7,338 nucleotides of DNA from Campylobacteraceae bacterium (GTDB lineage: Bacteria > Campylobacterota > Campylobacteria > Campylobacterales > Sulfurovaceae), in the NCBI GenBank assembly GCA_027023325.1, contig JALVVQ010000276.1, positions 1-7,338 of the forward strand, given 5' to 3'. The translations under genes and the position numbers were made by a program. Shown here piece after piece: positions 6,694-7,338 of this stretch (positions are counted from its first letter, which is position 1; every line of letters begins with the position of its first letter). The notes beneath the pieces were generated by a model. It had not been told where the DNA came from and searched no databases. It saw only the letters and a program-made list of their open reading frames with translations.

Positions 6694-7338
6694 CTAGTTG
6701 GCAGCTTTGATTCTCTCAAGTGCTTTTGACTCGATAGCTTCAAATCCAGCAGGTACTGGTGGATGCCATTTGATGTTGTCAATATCTGCTTTGCTGAATG
6801 ATCGTGCAAAGTTTCCTTTGATCTCATCGTTGAGAAACTTATCTGCGCCCGCAGAAGCAGTACCATAGCCCTCTTTGTTGGTAAAGTAAGCTGCATTTTC
6901 AGGCTTGAGCATAAAGTTGATAAACTTATAAGCGCCCTCAATGTTTTTTGACTTTGCAGGGATTGCAAATGTATCAATCCAACCAAGTGCACCGCTCTTT
7001 GGTGCAATGAAGTCGATATCCGGATTGTCTTTATGGAGTGACCATCCCTTGCCATCCCAACCTGACTCTACGATGACATCGCCACTTTTTGCCAATGCTA
7101 CCTGTGTGTCACCACTGGTCCAATAAGTCTTGACCAGCTTCTTGCTGTCGATCAATTTCTTAGTAACTTTTTCAATCAATGCCGCGTATGCTTTTTTGTC
7201 GCCATAGAGAGAAAAAGGATCTTCACCCATACCAAATGCTGCACCGATTAGGATAGGTCTCTTGAGTCTATAAGAGATCTTTCCTGCATACTTTGGATTC
7301 CAAAGATCAGACCAGTCATTTGCCTCAGGTGCCTCTTT
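6694..7338 (-). CDS. PotD-like ABC transporter solute-binding protein (partial, N-terminal part beyond the right edge)
   Basis: This is the C-terminal 214 residues of a periplasmic binding protein of the spermidine/putrescine family. The frame is open from the right edge to a TAG at 6694-6696, so the start and any signal peptide are not visible. The fragment opens with WSDLWNPKYAGKISY, the family's usual SLW-x-P-x-Y-x-GK landmark. It contains GALGWIDTFAIPAKSKNIEG, aligning with the PotD stretch WMD-SLAIPA whose Trp and Asp contact polyamine nitrogens, and then AYKFINFMLKPENA and GYGTAS. Retention of that Trp/Asp pair suggests a ligand with a positive charge. It is the first visible gene of the operon, 102 bases before the ATPase gene. 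Family is secure, ligand unproven. Confidence 0.92.
   Translation of the reverse strand, partial: KEAPEANDWSDLWNPKYAGKISYRLKRPILIGAAFGMGEDPFSLYGDKKAYAALIEKVTKKLIDSKKLVKTYWTSGDTQVALAKSGDVIVESGWDGKGWSLHKDNPDIDFIAPKSGALGWIDTFAIPAKSKNIEGAYKFINFMLKPENAAYFTNKEGYGTASAGADKFLNDEIKGNFARSFSKADIDNIKWHPPVPAGFEAIESKALERIKAAN

Noticed and set aside
6651..7055. A 134-codon minus-strand frame overlapping the binding-protein gene
   Set aside because: It is a shifted-frame shadow of the PotD-like protein. The real frame is continuous to the right edge with family landmarks, so there is no frameshift.
3821..7338. A firm assignment as a spermidine/putrescine transporter
   Set aside because: The family is right, but members carry varied ligands, including phosphonates. 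The linked phosphodiesterases make polyamine specificity uncertain, so pot symbols were not assigned.

Overview
The window looks like chromosomal DNA of a Campylobacterota-type bacterium, possibly Sulfurovum- or Sulfurimonas-like. This is inferred from moderate base composition, tightly packed genes, AT-rich extended -10 promoters, and the form of the pyruvate kinase (its C-domain junction reads MLSEESAIGDNP). No marker gene or database comparison is available here, so the taxonomic guess is tentative. There is no mobile element, RNA gene, CRISPR array or obvious recent transfer, and no gene-free stretch exceeds about 105 bases.

Layout. Positions 1-1393 (minus strand) hold almost all of pyruvate kinase (pyk), cut by the left edge a few residues before its C-terminus. 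An 82-base divergent promoter region (1394-1475) carries an extended -10 for each direction and a set of three TATGAT half-sites. Next comes a plus-strand GntR-family regulator with a UTRA effector domain (1476-2186). Facing it, and read right to left on the minus strand, is one compact operon. It starts with a PotD-like solute-binding protein (cut by the right edge), then a 102-base gap with a perfect 9-bp stem-loop. It continues with a PotA-like ATPase, PotB-like and PotC-like permeases, a class III (GpdQ/CpdA-type) metallophosphodiesterase, and a glycerophosphodiester phosphodiesterase (GDPD). Spacing after the ATPase is 3, 2 and 4 bases and finally a 4-base ATGA overlap, so these five genes almost certainly share one transcript.

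How the genes may work together. The transporter belongs by sequence to the spermidine/putrescine (PotABCD) family, but nothing else here concerns polyamines. Instead it is coupled to two structurally unrelated phosphodiesterases, both lacking signal peptides and therefore probably cytosolic. The most economical reading is a cassette that imports an intact organophosphate diester, perhaps one with a cationic head group such as glycerophosphoethanolamine or glycerophosphocholine, and hydrolyses it inside the cell. The convergent UTRA regulator is the likely local sensor. This substrate assignment is inference, not demonstrated. Pyruvate kinase is probably an unrelated housekeeping neighbour, although its promoter lies beside the regulator's putative operator.
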